This document shows positions 7,907-16,106 of a stretch of 25,863 nt of DNA, piece by piece. Source of the stretch: CAUYUA01 sp963575675 (GTDB taxonomy: Bacteria > Pseudomonadota > Alphaproteobacteria > Azospirillales > Azospirillaceae); contig CAUYUA010000232.1 in NCBI GenBank assembly GCA_963575675.1, positions 1-25,863 on the forward strand, given 5' to 3'. Position numbers and translations under genes: made by a program. The notes below the pieces were generated by a model. That model saw nothing but the letters and a program-made list of their open reading frames with translations, did not search any database and had not been told where the DNA came from. Each line of letters opens with the position of its first letter. Position 1 is the stretch's first letter.

Positions 7907-8593
7907 ATGGCGGGCGTAAATAAGGTGATTCTTGTCGGGAATTTGGGAAAAGACCCGGAAATTCGCACTATGCAAAGCGGAGGTCGTGTTGCGTCGTTCT
8001 CCGTGGCGACCAGCGAAGCATGGAAAGACAAGGCCAGCGGCGAGCGCAAGGAAAAAACGGAATGGCATCGAGTCGTTGTTTTCAACGATGTTCTGCTGCC
8101 GGTTGTCGAGCGGTTTTTGCGCAAAGGCTCGAAGGTGTATTTGGAAGGGCAGCTTGAAACCCGCAAATGGACAGACAACAGCGGGCAAGAGCGCTTCACG
8201 ACGGAAGTCGTTCTGAAGAACTACCGTGGCGAACTGCAAATGCTGGATCGTCTCGACAACTCAGGCGGCGGCGGTTATGGCGCTCCGGGGCCCGGCGCTG
8301 GAGCGCCTGGTCCTGGCGGTCCCGGCTATGGGGAAGGCGGCGGCTATGGCGGCGGCCCCGGTTATGGCGGTGGGGCTCCGAGCTACGGCGGCGGCTATGG
8401 CGGCGGTCCCGGTTATGGTGGAGGAGCGCCTTCCGGCGGGGCTCCGGGCTATGGCGGCGGAGGGGGTGGTTATGGTCCCGGCCCCGGCCCCGGCCCTGGT
8501 CCCGGTCCTGGGTATGGCGGCGGCGGCGCGGCGACGCGCGAATCCGGATCGGCGCGCCCGCGCGATGATTTGGACGACGAAATCCCCTTCTAA
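7907..8593 (+). CDS. ssb: single-stranded DNA-binding protein with a long Gly/Pro/Tyr-rich tail
   Basis: SSB coats single-stranded DNA in replication, repair and recombination. The 228-aa protein has an N-terminal OB fold (residues 1 to ~110; MAGVNKVILVGNLGKDPEIR, VASFSVATSEAWKD, EWHRVVVFN, KVYLEGQLETRKW, YRGELQMLD). A linker of about 100 residues is made of GYGGGPGYGGG-type repeats. The acidic tip DDLDDEIPF is the conserved partner-docking peptide. The linker is longer and more repetitive than in many bacterial SSBs. The frame is open from 7733, but ATG 7907 is preceded by GGAG at good spacing and gives the canonical N-terminus. The divergent partner here is prmA, not uvrA as in many alphaproteobacteria. 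Confidence 0.96.
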   Translation: MAGVNKVILVGNLGKDPEIRTMQSGGRVASFSVATSEAWKDKASGERKEKTEWHRVVVFNDVLLPVVERFLRKGSKVYLEGQLETRKWTDNSGQERFTTEVVLKNYRGELQMLDRLDNSGGGGYGAPGPGAGAPGPGGPGYGEGGGYGGGPGYGGGAPSYGGGYGGGPGYGGGAPSGGAPGYGGGGGGYGPGPGPGPGPGPGYGGGGAATRESGSARPRDDLDDEIPF

Positions 8594-8634
8594 ATGTTAA
8601 CATGGACTAAATGTTAAGATGGGCTAAAAGTGGG
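8590..8634. repeat. 17-bp tandem repeat overlapping the ssb stop codon
   Basis: CTAAATGTTAACATGGA (8590-8606) is followed at once by CTAAATGTTAAGATGGG (8607-8623) and a third partial unit CTAAAAGTGGG (8624-8634). The ssb TAA is part of the first unit. Each full unit carries ATGTTAA. Function is unknown; it could be a slippage product or a regulator-binding array. Confidence 0.7.
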
Positions 8635-8901
8635 AGTCTGCGCGTAGGGCGACCTACTCCAGAGGCGGCTTATTTCTCCTTGCTTCAAGACGTCTTGCTT
8701 GAAGACGCCTTGCTCTATGCGCGGTCGTTTGCGCGCGGCGGTTTGGCGTAAGGCTTGGATGTTCTCAAGGCGCTCGTCGGAAAACGGCGACGCCTTGTTT
8801 GAGTTTTGTTTGATTTGAACTTCGGCGCGAAAAATGAGCTTCAGCGCGAGGCTCCGGAACAACCGAACGTCGCGCAAAGCAAAAAAGAAAGCGGAACCGT
8901 C
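8635..8901. other. ssb-to-REC/PAS spacer with a 15-bp tandem repeat
   Basis: Between ssb and the response-regulator gene lie about 300 bp. At 8679-8723 a 15-bp unit CTTGCTTCAAGACGT occurs about three times (second copy with two changes, third diverged). The complementary CAAGACG/CGTCTTG halves could form small hairpins. The reading frame of the next gene is open from a TTG at 8806, but coding character before 8902 is weak. I see no clear promoter or terminator. Confidence 0.5.
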
Positions 8902-10569
8902 ATGATCGACAGTCGTCCGAATATCCTGGTGGTTGATGACCGCCCTATGGATTTGGAGTATCTGCGGTTAGTGCTTTCGCAAGTGGACGCGACGGTCACT
9001 CTGGCTCATTCCGGCAAAGAAGCCTTGGTCATGGCGCGGCAGCGCGAAATGGCCTTGATTTTGATGGACGTCAATATGCCGGTGATGGATGGTTTCGCGG
9101 TGGCGGGAGAGCTGCAACGTGAAGACCGCACCAGACGCATTCCGATCTTGTTTCTCACCGCCGCTTATCGCGACGACGCGGCTCGGATTCGCGGATACGA
9201 CGCCGGAGCTGTGGATTATATCGAGAAGCCCATTGATCGTGTGGTTCTACTATCCAAAGTTCGGGTTTTTCTGGACCTCTACATCACGCGCAAACACCTT
9301 CAGAACGCGCTGCGTCAGCTTGAAGACCATAATCGGCGCCTGGAAACCGAAATTCACCGCTACCGAGAAGCCGACGCGGCGTTGCGGCGCGAGCGTAATT
9401 TGTTCATCAGCGGTCCCGTGGCGATGTTTCGGTGGCGAGCGGCGCCTGATTGGCCGGTCGAGTACGTTTCGCGCAATATCTTCGATCTGTTCGGTTACGA
9501 CCCCGGACACTTCATCGTCGGGGCTTTGTCCTATCCCGAAGTGGTTCACGCCGCAGACCGGCATGTGCTCGACCAAAAAGCCGAAGAAGCGCGCGTCGCG
9601 GGACAAAGCGGCTCTGAAAAGGAGTATCGCATTCTATGCGCGGGCGGCGACGTGCGATGGGTGATGGATCGCACTGTGGCGGTGTTTGACGATCGCTCTC
9701 GATTGACGCATTTCGACGGCTATTTGATCGACATCACGCAGCGCAGGGTTGCCGAACAAGCTCTGAATCAGAGCGAGCAACGGTGGACGTTGGCTTTGCG
9801 CGGCACGAACGACGGCATTTGGGACCGCAACCTCGAAACCGGAGAAATGTTTTACTCCGATCGGTTCCGGGAAATGCTGGGGTATGGACCGGAAGAACTG
9901 CCCAATCGCTTGGAAGAGTGGGAAACGCGCATTCATCCCGATGATCGCGACCGCGTGTTTTTGGCGATCGAAGAGCATTTCGATCGTCAAACTTCGTTTT
10001 ATGCGTGCGAATATCGTTTGCGTTGTAAAGACGGTTCTTATAAGTGGATTCTCGCGCGCGGACAGGCGCTGTGGGATACTGAAACCGGAAAGCCGGTGCG
10101 AATCAGCGGCTCTTACACCGACGTCAGCGAGTGGAAGTCGGTGCATGCGGTGATGAGGGCGCGCGAGGAGCGTTATCGACGTTACTTCTCATTGGGATTG
10201 ATCGGCATGGCTGTGGTGTCGATCGACAGACGGTGGTTGGAAGTGAATGACCGTCTGTGCGAAATGTTCGGCTATGGTCGTGAAGAGATGTTGACGTTGA
10301 CTTGGGCGGATTTGCTGTCACCGGAGGACGCGACGCTGGACTTGTTGCGATACAAGCAAGTTCTTGCTCGCGATCGCGGCGAAGCCGACGTGCGCTTCAC
10401 GGGCGACCGGAGGTTTGTGCGTAAAGATGGACAGATCATTAAAACGAGAATATCCGCGCACTGTATTCGACGCGAAGATGGAACGCCGGATCATTTTGTG
10501 GCCTTGATCGATTCGATTGACGCGCCGCCGGAAGCAGTGAGTGGACCGGAATGCGCTGAAACGCTGTGA
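8902..10569 (+). CDS. response-regulator receiver domain plus three PAS/PAC domains, no output domain
   Basis: This 555-aa soluble protein begins with a complete receiver domain: acidic D12/D13, phospho-acceptor D56 in LMDVNMPVMDG, T86 and K109. A coiled-coil-like helix follows (QLEDHNRRLETEIHRYREADAALRRERN). Three PAS domains with PAC-type ends then occur at roughly 165-290, 295-425 and 430-545 (YRILCAGGDVRWVMDRT...ITQRR; YRLRCKDGSYKWILARG...DVSEWK; FTGDRRFVRKDGQIIKTRISA). No histidine-kinase, GGDEF, EAL or DNA-binding domain follows, and it ends 30 bp before the nrdJ start. It probably relays phosphorylation plus a sensed signal through protein contact. ATG 8902 has GCGGAA before it; TTG 8806 is an alternative. 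The histidine kinase at 13.9 kb is a possible partner by proximity only. Confidence 0.85.
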   Translation: MIDSRPNILVVDDRPMDLEYLRLVLSQVDATVTLAHSGKEALVMARQREMALILMDVNMPVMDGFAVAGELQREDRTRRIPILFLTAAYRDDAARIRGYDAGAVDYIEKPIDRVVLLSKVRVFLDLYITRKHLQNALRQLEDHNRRLETEIHRYREADAALRRERNLFISGPVAMFRWRAAPDWPVEYVSRNIFDLFGYDPGHFIVGALSYPEVVHAADRHVLDQKAEEARVAGQSGSEKEYRILCAGGDVRWVMDRTVAVFDDRSRLTHFDGYLIDITQRRVAEQALNQSEQRWTLALRGTNDGIWDRNLETGEMFYSDRFREMLGYGPEELPNRLEEWETRIHPDDRDRVFLAIEEHFDRQTSFYACEYRLRCKDGSYKWILARGQALWDTETGKPVRISGSYTDVSEWKSVHAVMRAREERYRRYFSLGLIGMAVVSIDRRWLEVNDRLCEMFGYGREEMLTLTWADLLSPEDATLDLLRYKQVLARDRGEADVRFTGDRRFVRKDGQIIKTRISAHCIRREDGTPDHFVALIDSIDAPPEAVSGPECAETL

Positions 10570-10599
10570 GATTGGCCGTGGGTTGCCTGGAGGCTTTGT

Positions 10600-12948
10600 T
10601 TGCAGCCGATTATTGAAACGATTTGGCGTGAGAAATATCGAGGGGTCGATTTGGACGGGGACTCGGCTAGGCTGACGCCTTCCGACAGCCATCGTCGGGT
10701 CTGCGCCGAAGTCTTCGCGCAAGACGCGCGTCGGAGTGAATCCGAGCGTCTGGCGTTGGAAGCCATGGCGCGGCGAGAATGGTGCCCGGGCGGACGAATT
10801 CACGCCGGCGCCGGCTCTGAACGACGGGTGACTCTGATCAATTGTTTCGTCAATATGGTGGTTGACGACTCGATGATCGGAATTATGGAGGCCCACACCC
10901 GCGCCGCTCTGACCATGCAGCAAGGCGGCGGAATTGGCACCGATTTCTCGACGTTGCGCCCCAAAGGCGCGCGCGTGGAGCGTGTGGGCTCTGTGGCTTC
11001 CGGGCCTCTGTCGTTCATGGAAATCTGGCAGGCGATGTGCGGCACGATCATGAGCGGCGGTTCGCGACGCGGCGCCATGATGGCGACGCTTAGTGACGAC
11101 CATCCTGATCTTCTCGATTTCATCGTCGCCAAAAAAGAAAAGAACCGATTCAGTTATTTCAATTTTTCGGTTTTGGTCAGCGACGCTCTGATGCAGGCGG
11201 TGGAGCAAGACGCTCCATGGGATTTAGGTTTCCCGATTCGTCCGGCCGATCCTTCTTTGCTGGTTGAGACGCTGGAGCGCAATGGATCGCCCTGGTATGT
11301 TTATCGCCGAGTCTCCGCGCGGTGGTTATGGAATTTGATCCTGCGCCACACCTACGATTACGCCGAGCCGGGCGTGATCTTCATTGATCGAATCAACTAC
11401 TATAATAATTTGGGGTACTGCGAGACTCTGCGTTGCACCAATCCCTGTGGCGAGCAGCCCTTGCCGCCCGACGGAGCTTGTAATCTGGGATGCGTCAATC
11501 TGGCGGTGTTGGTGCGCGATCCCTTCACTCGACGCGCGCAGTTCGATTTTGGACGCCTCGCCGAAGTTGCGCGCTTGGGCGTGCGGTTTCTCGACAACGT
11601 CTTGGATGTCACCTCCTACCCGGTCGAAGAGCAACGGCGCGAAGCTGGCGCTGCCGGCGCACCGGCTTGGGAGTGATGGGGTTGGGGAACGCCTTGCAGA
11701 TGTTGGGCGTGCGCTATGGCGCGCTGGCGGCGGAGGACGTCGCCGGGCGAATCATGGAGACGCTGCGTGACGCCGCTTACGGCGCCTCCGTGGAGTTGGC
11801 GCGCGAGCGCGGCCCTTTTCCTCTGTTTGATCGCGACCTCTATTTGGAGCGTCCGTTCGTTAAGTCTTTGCCGCGCGGCTTGCAGGAAGCGATCGCGCGG
11901 GACGGCGTTCGCAACGGCGTCTTGATGACGATTGCGCCGACAGGCACCACCGCGATCTATTACAACAACGTCTCTTCGGGACTAGAGCCGACTTTTGGTT
12001 GGCGCCACACGCGGCGGATACTGCAAAAAGACGGCTCGTGGCGCGAGTTTTCGGTGATCGACGCCGGTTTCGAAGCCTATTGCCGTCATTTGGACCTGGA
12101 GCCGACGTCGGCGCCTCTGAGCGGCCCCAATGCGTTGGTTTTGCCCGATTATATGGCGGTCGCCCATGATCTGACGGTCGAGGACCATGTGCGGATGCAG
12201 GCGGCGTGTCAAAGGCATATCGACGCCTCGATTTCCAAAACCATCAATTGTCCGCCCGATATTCGCTTCGAGGATTTCCAGGCGGTGTATCGTTTGGCCT
12301 ATGATCTTGGGTGCAAGGGATGCAGACCCATCGGCCGAATGGAGCGCGGCAGATTCTATCGGTGTCGGGAGGAGGAGGTTTTGATGAAGGCCGCGTCCGA
12401 GACGGCGATCTTCGCGACGGAGATCGCGACGCCGATGAACTGACCTCGGAATTTCCGGAATGGCCCAGTCATCTGCCGATTCGTCGTCCGGAGGTTCTGG
12501 AAGGCAAGATACAAAATTAAATGGCCTTTGACCGATGAACGCTCACGTGACGATCAACGACGTCGTCGAGCGCGGTGCGGCGGCCATTCGAGATTTTTAT
12601 CGCCTCGCGTTCGGCGGAGCACGCCGACCATGTCGGTCGACCTGACGTTGTCTGCGGTGATGCGGCGATCGGAACCCGACTTTTGGTGAAGACTTGGAGC
12701 AAGTTCGCGCGGCGCAAGGCGCGTGGGTGAACGGTCGATATGTTCCGGGCGTGGTGGCGTTGATCGCCGGAGTTTTGCGGCGGCATTTGGAGGGATTGGG
12801 ACTTGCTCCTCCGCGTCCCGGCGCGATGGACGTCGGCGCGTCGGCGCAGCGTTTGGGCGAGCCGTGTCCTGCATGTCATCAACCGACGCTCTTTCGGCAA
12901 GAGGGCTGTAAAAAATGCGGCAGTTGCGGTTATTCGACATGTGGATGA
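10600..12948 (+). pseudogene. nrdJ: adenosylcobalamin-dependent (class II) ribonucleotide reductase, broken by seven frame changes
   Basis: Class II RNR makes deoxyribonucleotides using coenzyme B12. The start is TTG 10600 with GGAGG 6 nt before it. Visible blocks in order: LINCFVNM (redox Cys), GGGIGTDFSTLRPKGARV, SGGSRRGAMMATL, NPCGEQPLPPDGACNLGCVNL (active-site Cys and Glu), TGLGVMGLGNAL, IAPTGTTAIYYNNVSSGLEP, KTINCP, THRPNGA, KIKWPLTDE, VTINDVVE, RPFEIFIASRSAEHADHV, VDLTLSAVMRRSEPDF, EQVRAAQGAWVNGRYVPG, and the C-terminal Cys-rich tail CPACHQPTLF...GCKKCGSCGYSTCG. The frame changes near 11,655 and 12,322 (each -1), then near 12,511, 12,543, 12,580, 12,635 and 12,684 (each +1 or -2). Between breaks the protein is well conserved. 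Either this is a freshly dead gene or the consensus has indel errors. If it is the only RNR, errors are more likely. Confidence 0.9.
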
Positions 12949-13095
12949 AGCGTTCCTCATAGCTTCCAAAAACAGTCGTCTCGTTTTGGTCGATTTTTGG
13001 CGGGATTTTTGGCGGATTGAGTGTTCTGAAGAAGTTTTTGGAGCCTATAAATCGGATTGTTGATCCCTTGAATGTTCTTTAAAGGAGACGGCGTA

Positions 13096-13803
13096 GTGTC
13101 GATAAAGCCTGTGTGGGTTTGGCGGTGCGTTGCGGCGATAGCGTTGATTTTGGTGATTGTTCCACAAATTGATCTCGCCGCGTCTCGATTGCTCTTCCGG
13201 CCCGTGGGAGGCTTCGTTCTCAGCGGCAACGCGATTGCGGTTTTTATGAGAAACGGCATTCAGGCGTTGTCGTGGGGATTAGGTCTGGTTTTGACATTCG
13301 GCGCGGCTTTTGCGTTTGTCCGGCGACGAATTTGGCTTCGGATTGATGGGCGTCAATGGCTGTTTTTGTTGATTGCGCTTATTCTGGGGCCGGGATTGAC
13401 CGCCAATGTTATTCTGAAAACGCAGTGGGATCGAGCGCGACCGGCTCACGTCGAAGCTTTCGGAGGAAGCAAAAGGTTTTCGCCGGCTCTGGTGATCTCA
13501 GACCAATGCGACCACAATTGTTCTTTCGTGTCCGGAGACGCTTCAACAGGTTTTTTCCTGCATAGTTTCGCCTATGTCGTCTTGCGTCGACGTCGCAGGT
13601 TGTTTTTCGGCGGTTTGGCGATCGGCGCTCTGGTGGGAGGAGTGCGTATGGCGCAAGGAGCGCATTTTCTGAGTGATGTTTTCTATGCCGGCTTGGTGGT
13701 GGTTGGCGTGACGGCTGCGTCTTACGCTTTGGTGTTTGGGCGCGACGCTCTGGCGGCTTGGTGGCGGCAAGTGGTTTTCAGCGCAGAGGCCTCTTCAGCG
13801 TGA
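13096..13803 (+). CDS. PAP2-superfamily membrane phosphatase
   Basis: PAP2 enzymes remove phosphate from lipid phosphates or pyrophosphates at the membrane. The 235-aa protein has about six hydrophobic helices. The three-part active site is visible: KTQWDRARP (the K-x6-RP block), SFVSGDAS in place of PSGH (a variant with Asp where His is usual), and RMAQGAHFLSD (R-x5-H-x3-D, second catalytic His). NCSFVSG-type variants occur in a group of Gram-negative PAP2 proteins that includes lipid A 1-phosphatase-like members. The substrate here is not decidable. GTG 13096 has AAAGGAG 8 nt before it and is preferred; ATG 13072 is in frame upstream with no good site. The spacer from nrdJ (147 bp) holds TATAAA at 13046-13051, a possible -10. 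Confidence 0.85.
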   Translation: MSIKPVWVWRCVAAIALILVIVPQIDLAASRLLFRPVGGFVLSGNAIAVFMRNGIQALSWGLGLVLTFGAAFAFVRRRIWLRIDGRQWLFLLIALILGPGLTANVILKTQWDRARPAHVEAFGGSKRFSPALVISDQCDHNCSFVSGDASTGFFLHSFAYVVLRRRRRLFFGGLAIGALVGGVRMAQGAHFLSDVFYAGLVVVGVTAASYALVFGRDALAAWWRQVVFSAEASSA

Positions 13804-13888
13804 GTGCGGGGGAGGGAGGCGCAAACAAAGACGAAGACTAATGATCGTTGCTCCCCGCGTGACGGACGTTGGCCTTTGATTGAAACAG

Positions 13889-15904
13889 ATGGGTTTTTTC
13901 TTGATGGTTCACTTTGCCTGGAGTCCTGAAGCGGTTGCAAAACAGCGATTAAAAGGACTGTTTCTCGTCTTGATGTTCATTGCCGGAGCGATGGCCGCCG
14001 CAGTTGTTCTTCTCGCGGTTTGGGAGCAAAACCGACTCACCGGAGATATGGAACAAAAAGACGCGCGTGCGGCTTTGGTCGAAGCTTCGGAAGATTTCGG
14101 TCGAATGTTGCGTTTGGTCGAGACGAAGTTCTGGTTCGGCGCGGATGTCGGCGATGAGCGCGCTTCAGAAAGAGATAATGGACAAACGCTCTCTCGGGAT
14201 GCGCAATTGACCGAGTCGCTCGGCATTTATTTTGACATGATCATCGCCGTTGACGCCAACAATCATGTGAAGACCAAAGCGTTCAACATCGTCAACGGCT
14301 CGACGACGACAGCGATGCTCGGCCCTGGAATGGCGACCTTGATTGCGCAAGCGCGAGGAGCTTCGGCGAGACAAATCGTGCATGGCGTTGGCGTGATCAA
14401 TGGCGCGCCATGCCTGGTCTCCGCTGTGCGCGTTAAGGCGGAAGAAGGCGCTCGGCAAGACACGGCAACCGTTTTGGCTTTGGTCGGCGTTTTGTCTTCG
14501 GACTTCGTCGCCGCGATCGGCGAGCGATTCGGATTGCCGGAATTCCGCTGGCGCAGCGACGTTCGCGTCGGGGGAGAGTGGGAGCGGTTTCCATTGCTTA
14601 CTCTTGACGGCGTTCTCGTCGGCGAAATGACGTGGCGTTCGTCGGGCTCCAAAGTCGGTCTGCTTCTTCCTTTGTTATTTGTGATCTCGGTGGCGGTTGT
14701 GGCCGTTGGTTGGGTTGCGTGGCGGATTCGGTTGACGTGGATGCGTCATGATCGGCAGGCGAGCGTCATTGTTCAACATTTGGCGACGGTGCTCGATCAA
14801 ACCGGCGATGCGATTCTCACATGCGACAGCAACGGAGCCTTGATCGGAATGAATCGCGCGGCGGAATTTTTGCTGGAGCGTTCCGCCGCTGAAATCATCG
14901 GTCGATCGCTCTCTGAAATCATCGTCGTGGGAGAAGAGGACGAAGGCGGCGAGGAGGAGTTGTTGTCGGGGGCGACGCCGCGTCGACTTTCGGCGCGGCA
15001 ATCCAATGGCGAGTTGATTCCGATTGAATTGCGCGTCAGCCGAATTGAGGGCGAAGATCAGACGATCGTCATTGCGATTCTTCGTGACGATCGCGAACGG
15101 CAGTATATTGAGGACGCTTTAAAGCAGGTCCAAGCGTCGGCGGAATTGGCCGAGCGCTCTAAAACCGAGTTCATCAGCAATATTAGTCACGAACTGCGGA
15201 CGCCGCTGAACGCCATTATTGGTTTCGCCGATTTGATTCGCGGCGAGGTGATGGGGCCGATCATCGAACGTCAATATGTGGATTTCGCCGGAGATATTTT
15301 TGAAAGCGGAAATCACCTCTTGGCGGTGATTAATGACGTGATTGATCTGGCGGGAGTGGAGTACGGGCGAGAAATCTTGGTGGAGCGGCCTTTATTGCCG
15401 GTCGATGTTGTGGGGGCGTGCGTTCGTTTGGCGCGGGAGCGCGCGGCGCGTTCAGGGATTGCTTTGATTGACGACGTTGACCCGGGAACGCCGGGAATTC
15501 TGGCCGACGAGGCGAAGGTGAAGCAGATGCTGATTCACCTCTTGTCAAATGCGATCAAGTTTTCCTCGGTGGGAGGAACGACGACGATTCGGGCGGGGCT
15601 AACAGCGGATGGAGAGTTGGCGATTGCGGTGAGCGATATGGGCGTTGGAATTGCGCCGGAGAATATTGGGCGCGTTTTGACGCCGTTTACTCAGGAGGAT
15701 TCGTCGTTGTCGCGACGGTTCGACGGGGCAGGGTTGGGATTGCCTCTGACGCGGATTTTGATTGAGCAACACGGAGGACGGTTGACGCTGGTGAGTCGAT
15801 TGGGCGTGGGAACGACGGCGACGTTAATTTTCCCGCGCTCACGTGTGATTGTCCAGGACGATCGTAAATCGGCGGATCAGAATAAAACAAAAATAAGACT
15901 CTGA
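13889..15904 (+). CDS. membrane sensor histidine kinase with periplasmic sensor, PAS, HisKA and HATPase domains
   Basis: The protein is about 671 aa. A first membrane helix (GLFLVLMFIAGAMAAAVVLLAVW, near 20-45) precedes a periplasmic sensor domain of about 200 residues that resembles CHASE4 domains. A second helix follows (LLLPLLFVISVAVVAVGWVAW, near 255-275), then a PAS domain and a catalytic core. The H-box is SNISHELRTPLNAIIGFADLI with the phospho-accepting His. The N-box is LLSNAIKFSS, and the ATP lid uses DMGVGIAPENIGRV and GAGLGLPLTRILIEQHGG. The core looks active. No response regulator adjoins it; the REC-PAS protein at 8.9 kb is the nearest receiver. The start is uncertain: TTG 13880, ATG 13889 and ATG 13904 are in frame and none has a strong ribosome-binding site. 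Confidence 0.9.
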   Translation: MGFFLMVHFAWSPEAVAKQRLKGLFLVLMFIAGAMAAAVVLLAVWEQNRLTGDMEQKDARAALVEASEDFGRMLRLVETKFWFGADVGDERASERDNGQTLSRDAQLTESLGIYFDMIIAVDANNHVKTKAFNIVNGSTTTAMLGPGMATLIAQARGASARQIVHGVGVINGAPCLVSAVRVKAEEGARQDTATVLALVGVLSSDFVAAIGERFGLPEFRWRSDVRVGGEWERFPLLTLDGVLVGEMTWRSSGSKVGLLLPLLFVISVAVVAVGWVAWRIRLTWMRHDRQASVIVQHLATVLDQTGDAILTCDSNGALIGMNRAAEFLLERSAAEIIGRSLSEIIVVGEEDEGGEEELLSGATPRRLSARQSNGELIPIELRVSRIEGEDQTIVIAILRDDRERQYIEDALKQVQASAELAERSKTEFISNISHELRTPLNAIIGFADLIRGEVMGPIIERQYVDFAGDIFESGNHLLAVINDVIDLAGVEYGREILVERPLLPVDVVGACVRLARERAARSGIALIDDVDPGTPGILADEAKVKQMLIHLLSNAIKFSSVGGTTTIRAGLTADGELAIAVSDMGVGIAPENIGRVLTPFTQEDSSLSRRFDGAGLGLPLTRILIEQHGGRLTLVSRLGVGTTATLIFPRSRVIVQDDRKSADQNKTKIRL

Positions 15905-16099
15905 AAGGGTCTAGGGGGGGGGCTCAGTTGCTCGGGATCGTAAGGGGGAGCGAAAGCCCCCCTTATTCACGAAGCGATTCTCTTCTGGAAGCGCCCTTAT
16001 TCGCGAAGCGATTCTCTTCTGGAAGCGTTTGTCTTGCGAACGAATAGGAACTCAATCGCGAGCGGCCAGGAACACGGTTCCTGGCCGCATTTGTTTTTA
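15905..16099. repeat. Family A repeat, copy 4, with an internal 34-bp duplication
   Basis: It fills the gap between the convergent kinase and aminopeptidase genes. It holds the G-run/C-run hairpin (TAAGGGGG...CCCCCTTA, about 15940-15966) in the opposite orientation to copy 2. At 15960-15993 a 34-bp unit (CCCTTATTCACGAAGCGATT...) is repeated directly at 15994-16027 with one mismatch. The right end is a perfect hairpin (see 16062-16099). The left arm is degenerate (GGGTCTAG...GCTCAGTTGCTCGGG). Confidence 0.75.
16062..16099 (+). terminator. strong hairpin terminator after the histidine kinase
   Basis: GCGGCCAGGAAC (16062-16073) pairs perfectly over 12 bp with GTTCCTGGCCGC (16077-16088) across a 3-nt loop, followed by ATTTGTTTTTA. 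It is formed by the right end of the family A element, showing that this copy has, or evolved, a terminator structure. The reverse strand lacks an equally clear T tract. Confidence 0.8.
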
Positions 16100-16106
16100 T
16101 GACGCG

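Noticed and set aside
8167..8603. Open frames on both strands across the ssb tail
   Set aside because: They are Arg/Pro/His-rich shadows of GC-rich Gly/Pro repeats and have no ribosome-binding site or family features.
10318..11208. 296-codon minus-strand open frame opposite the REC-PAS/nrdJ junction
   Set aside because: It spans antisense of two conserved coding genes and shows no domain.
11490..11660. Separate gene start at 11490 in the second nrdJ frame
   Set aside because: The first ~57 codons of that frame are shadow sequence; real homology begins only at TGLGVMGL, after the frameshift.
12952..12972. Hairpin GAAGC...GCTTC after nrdJ as terminator
   Set aside because: The stem has only 5 bp and no T tract follows.
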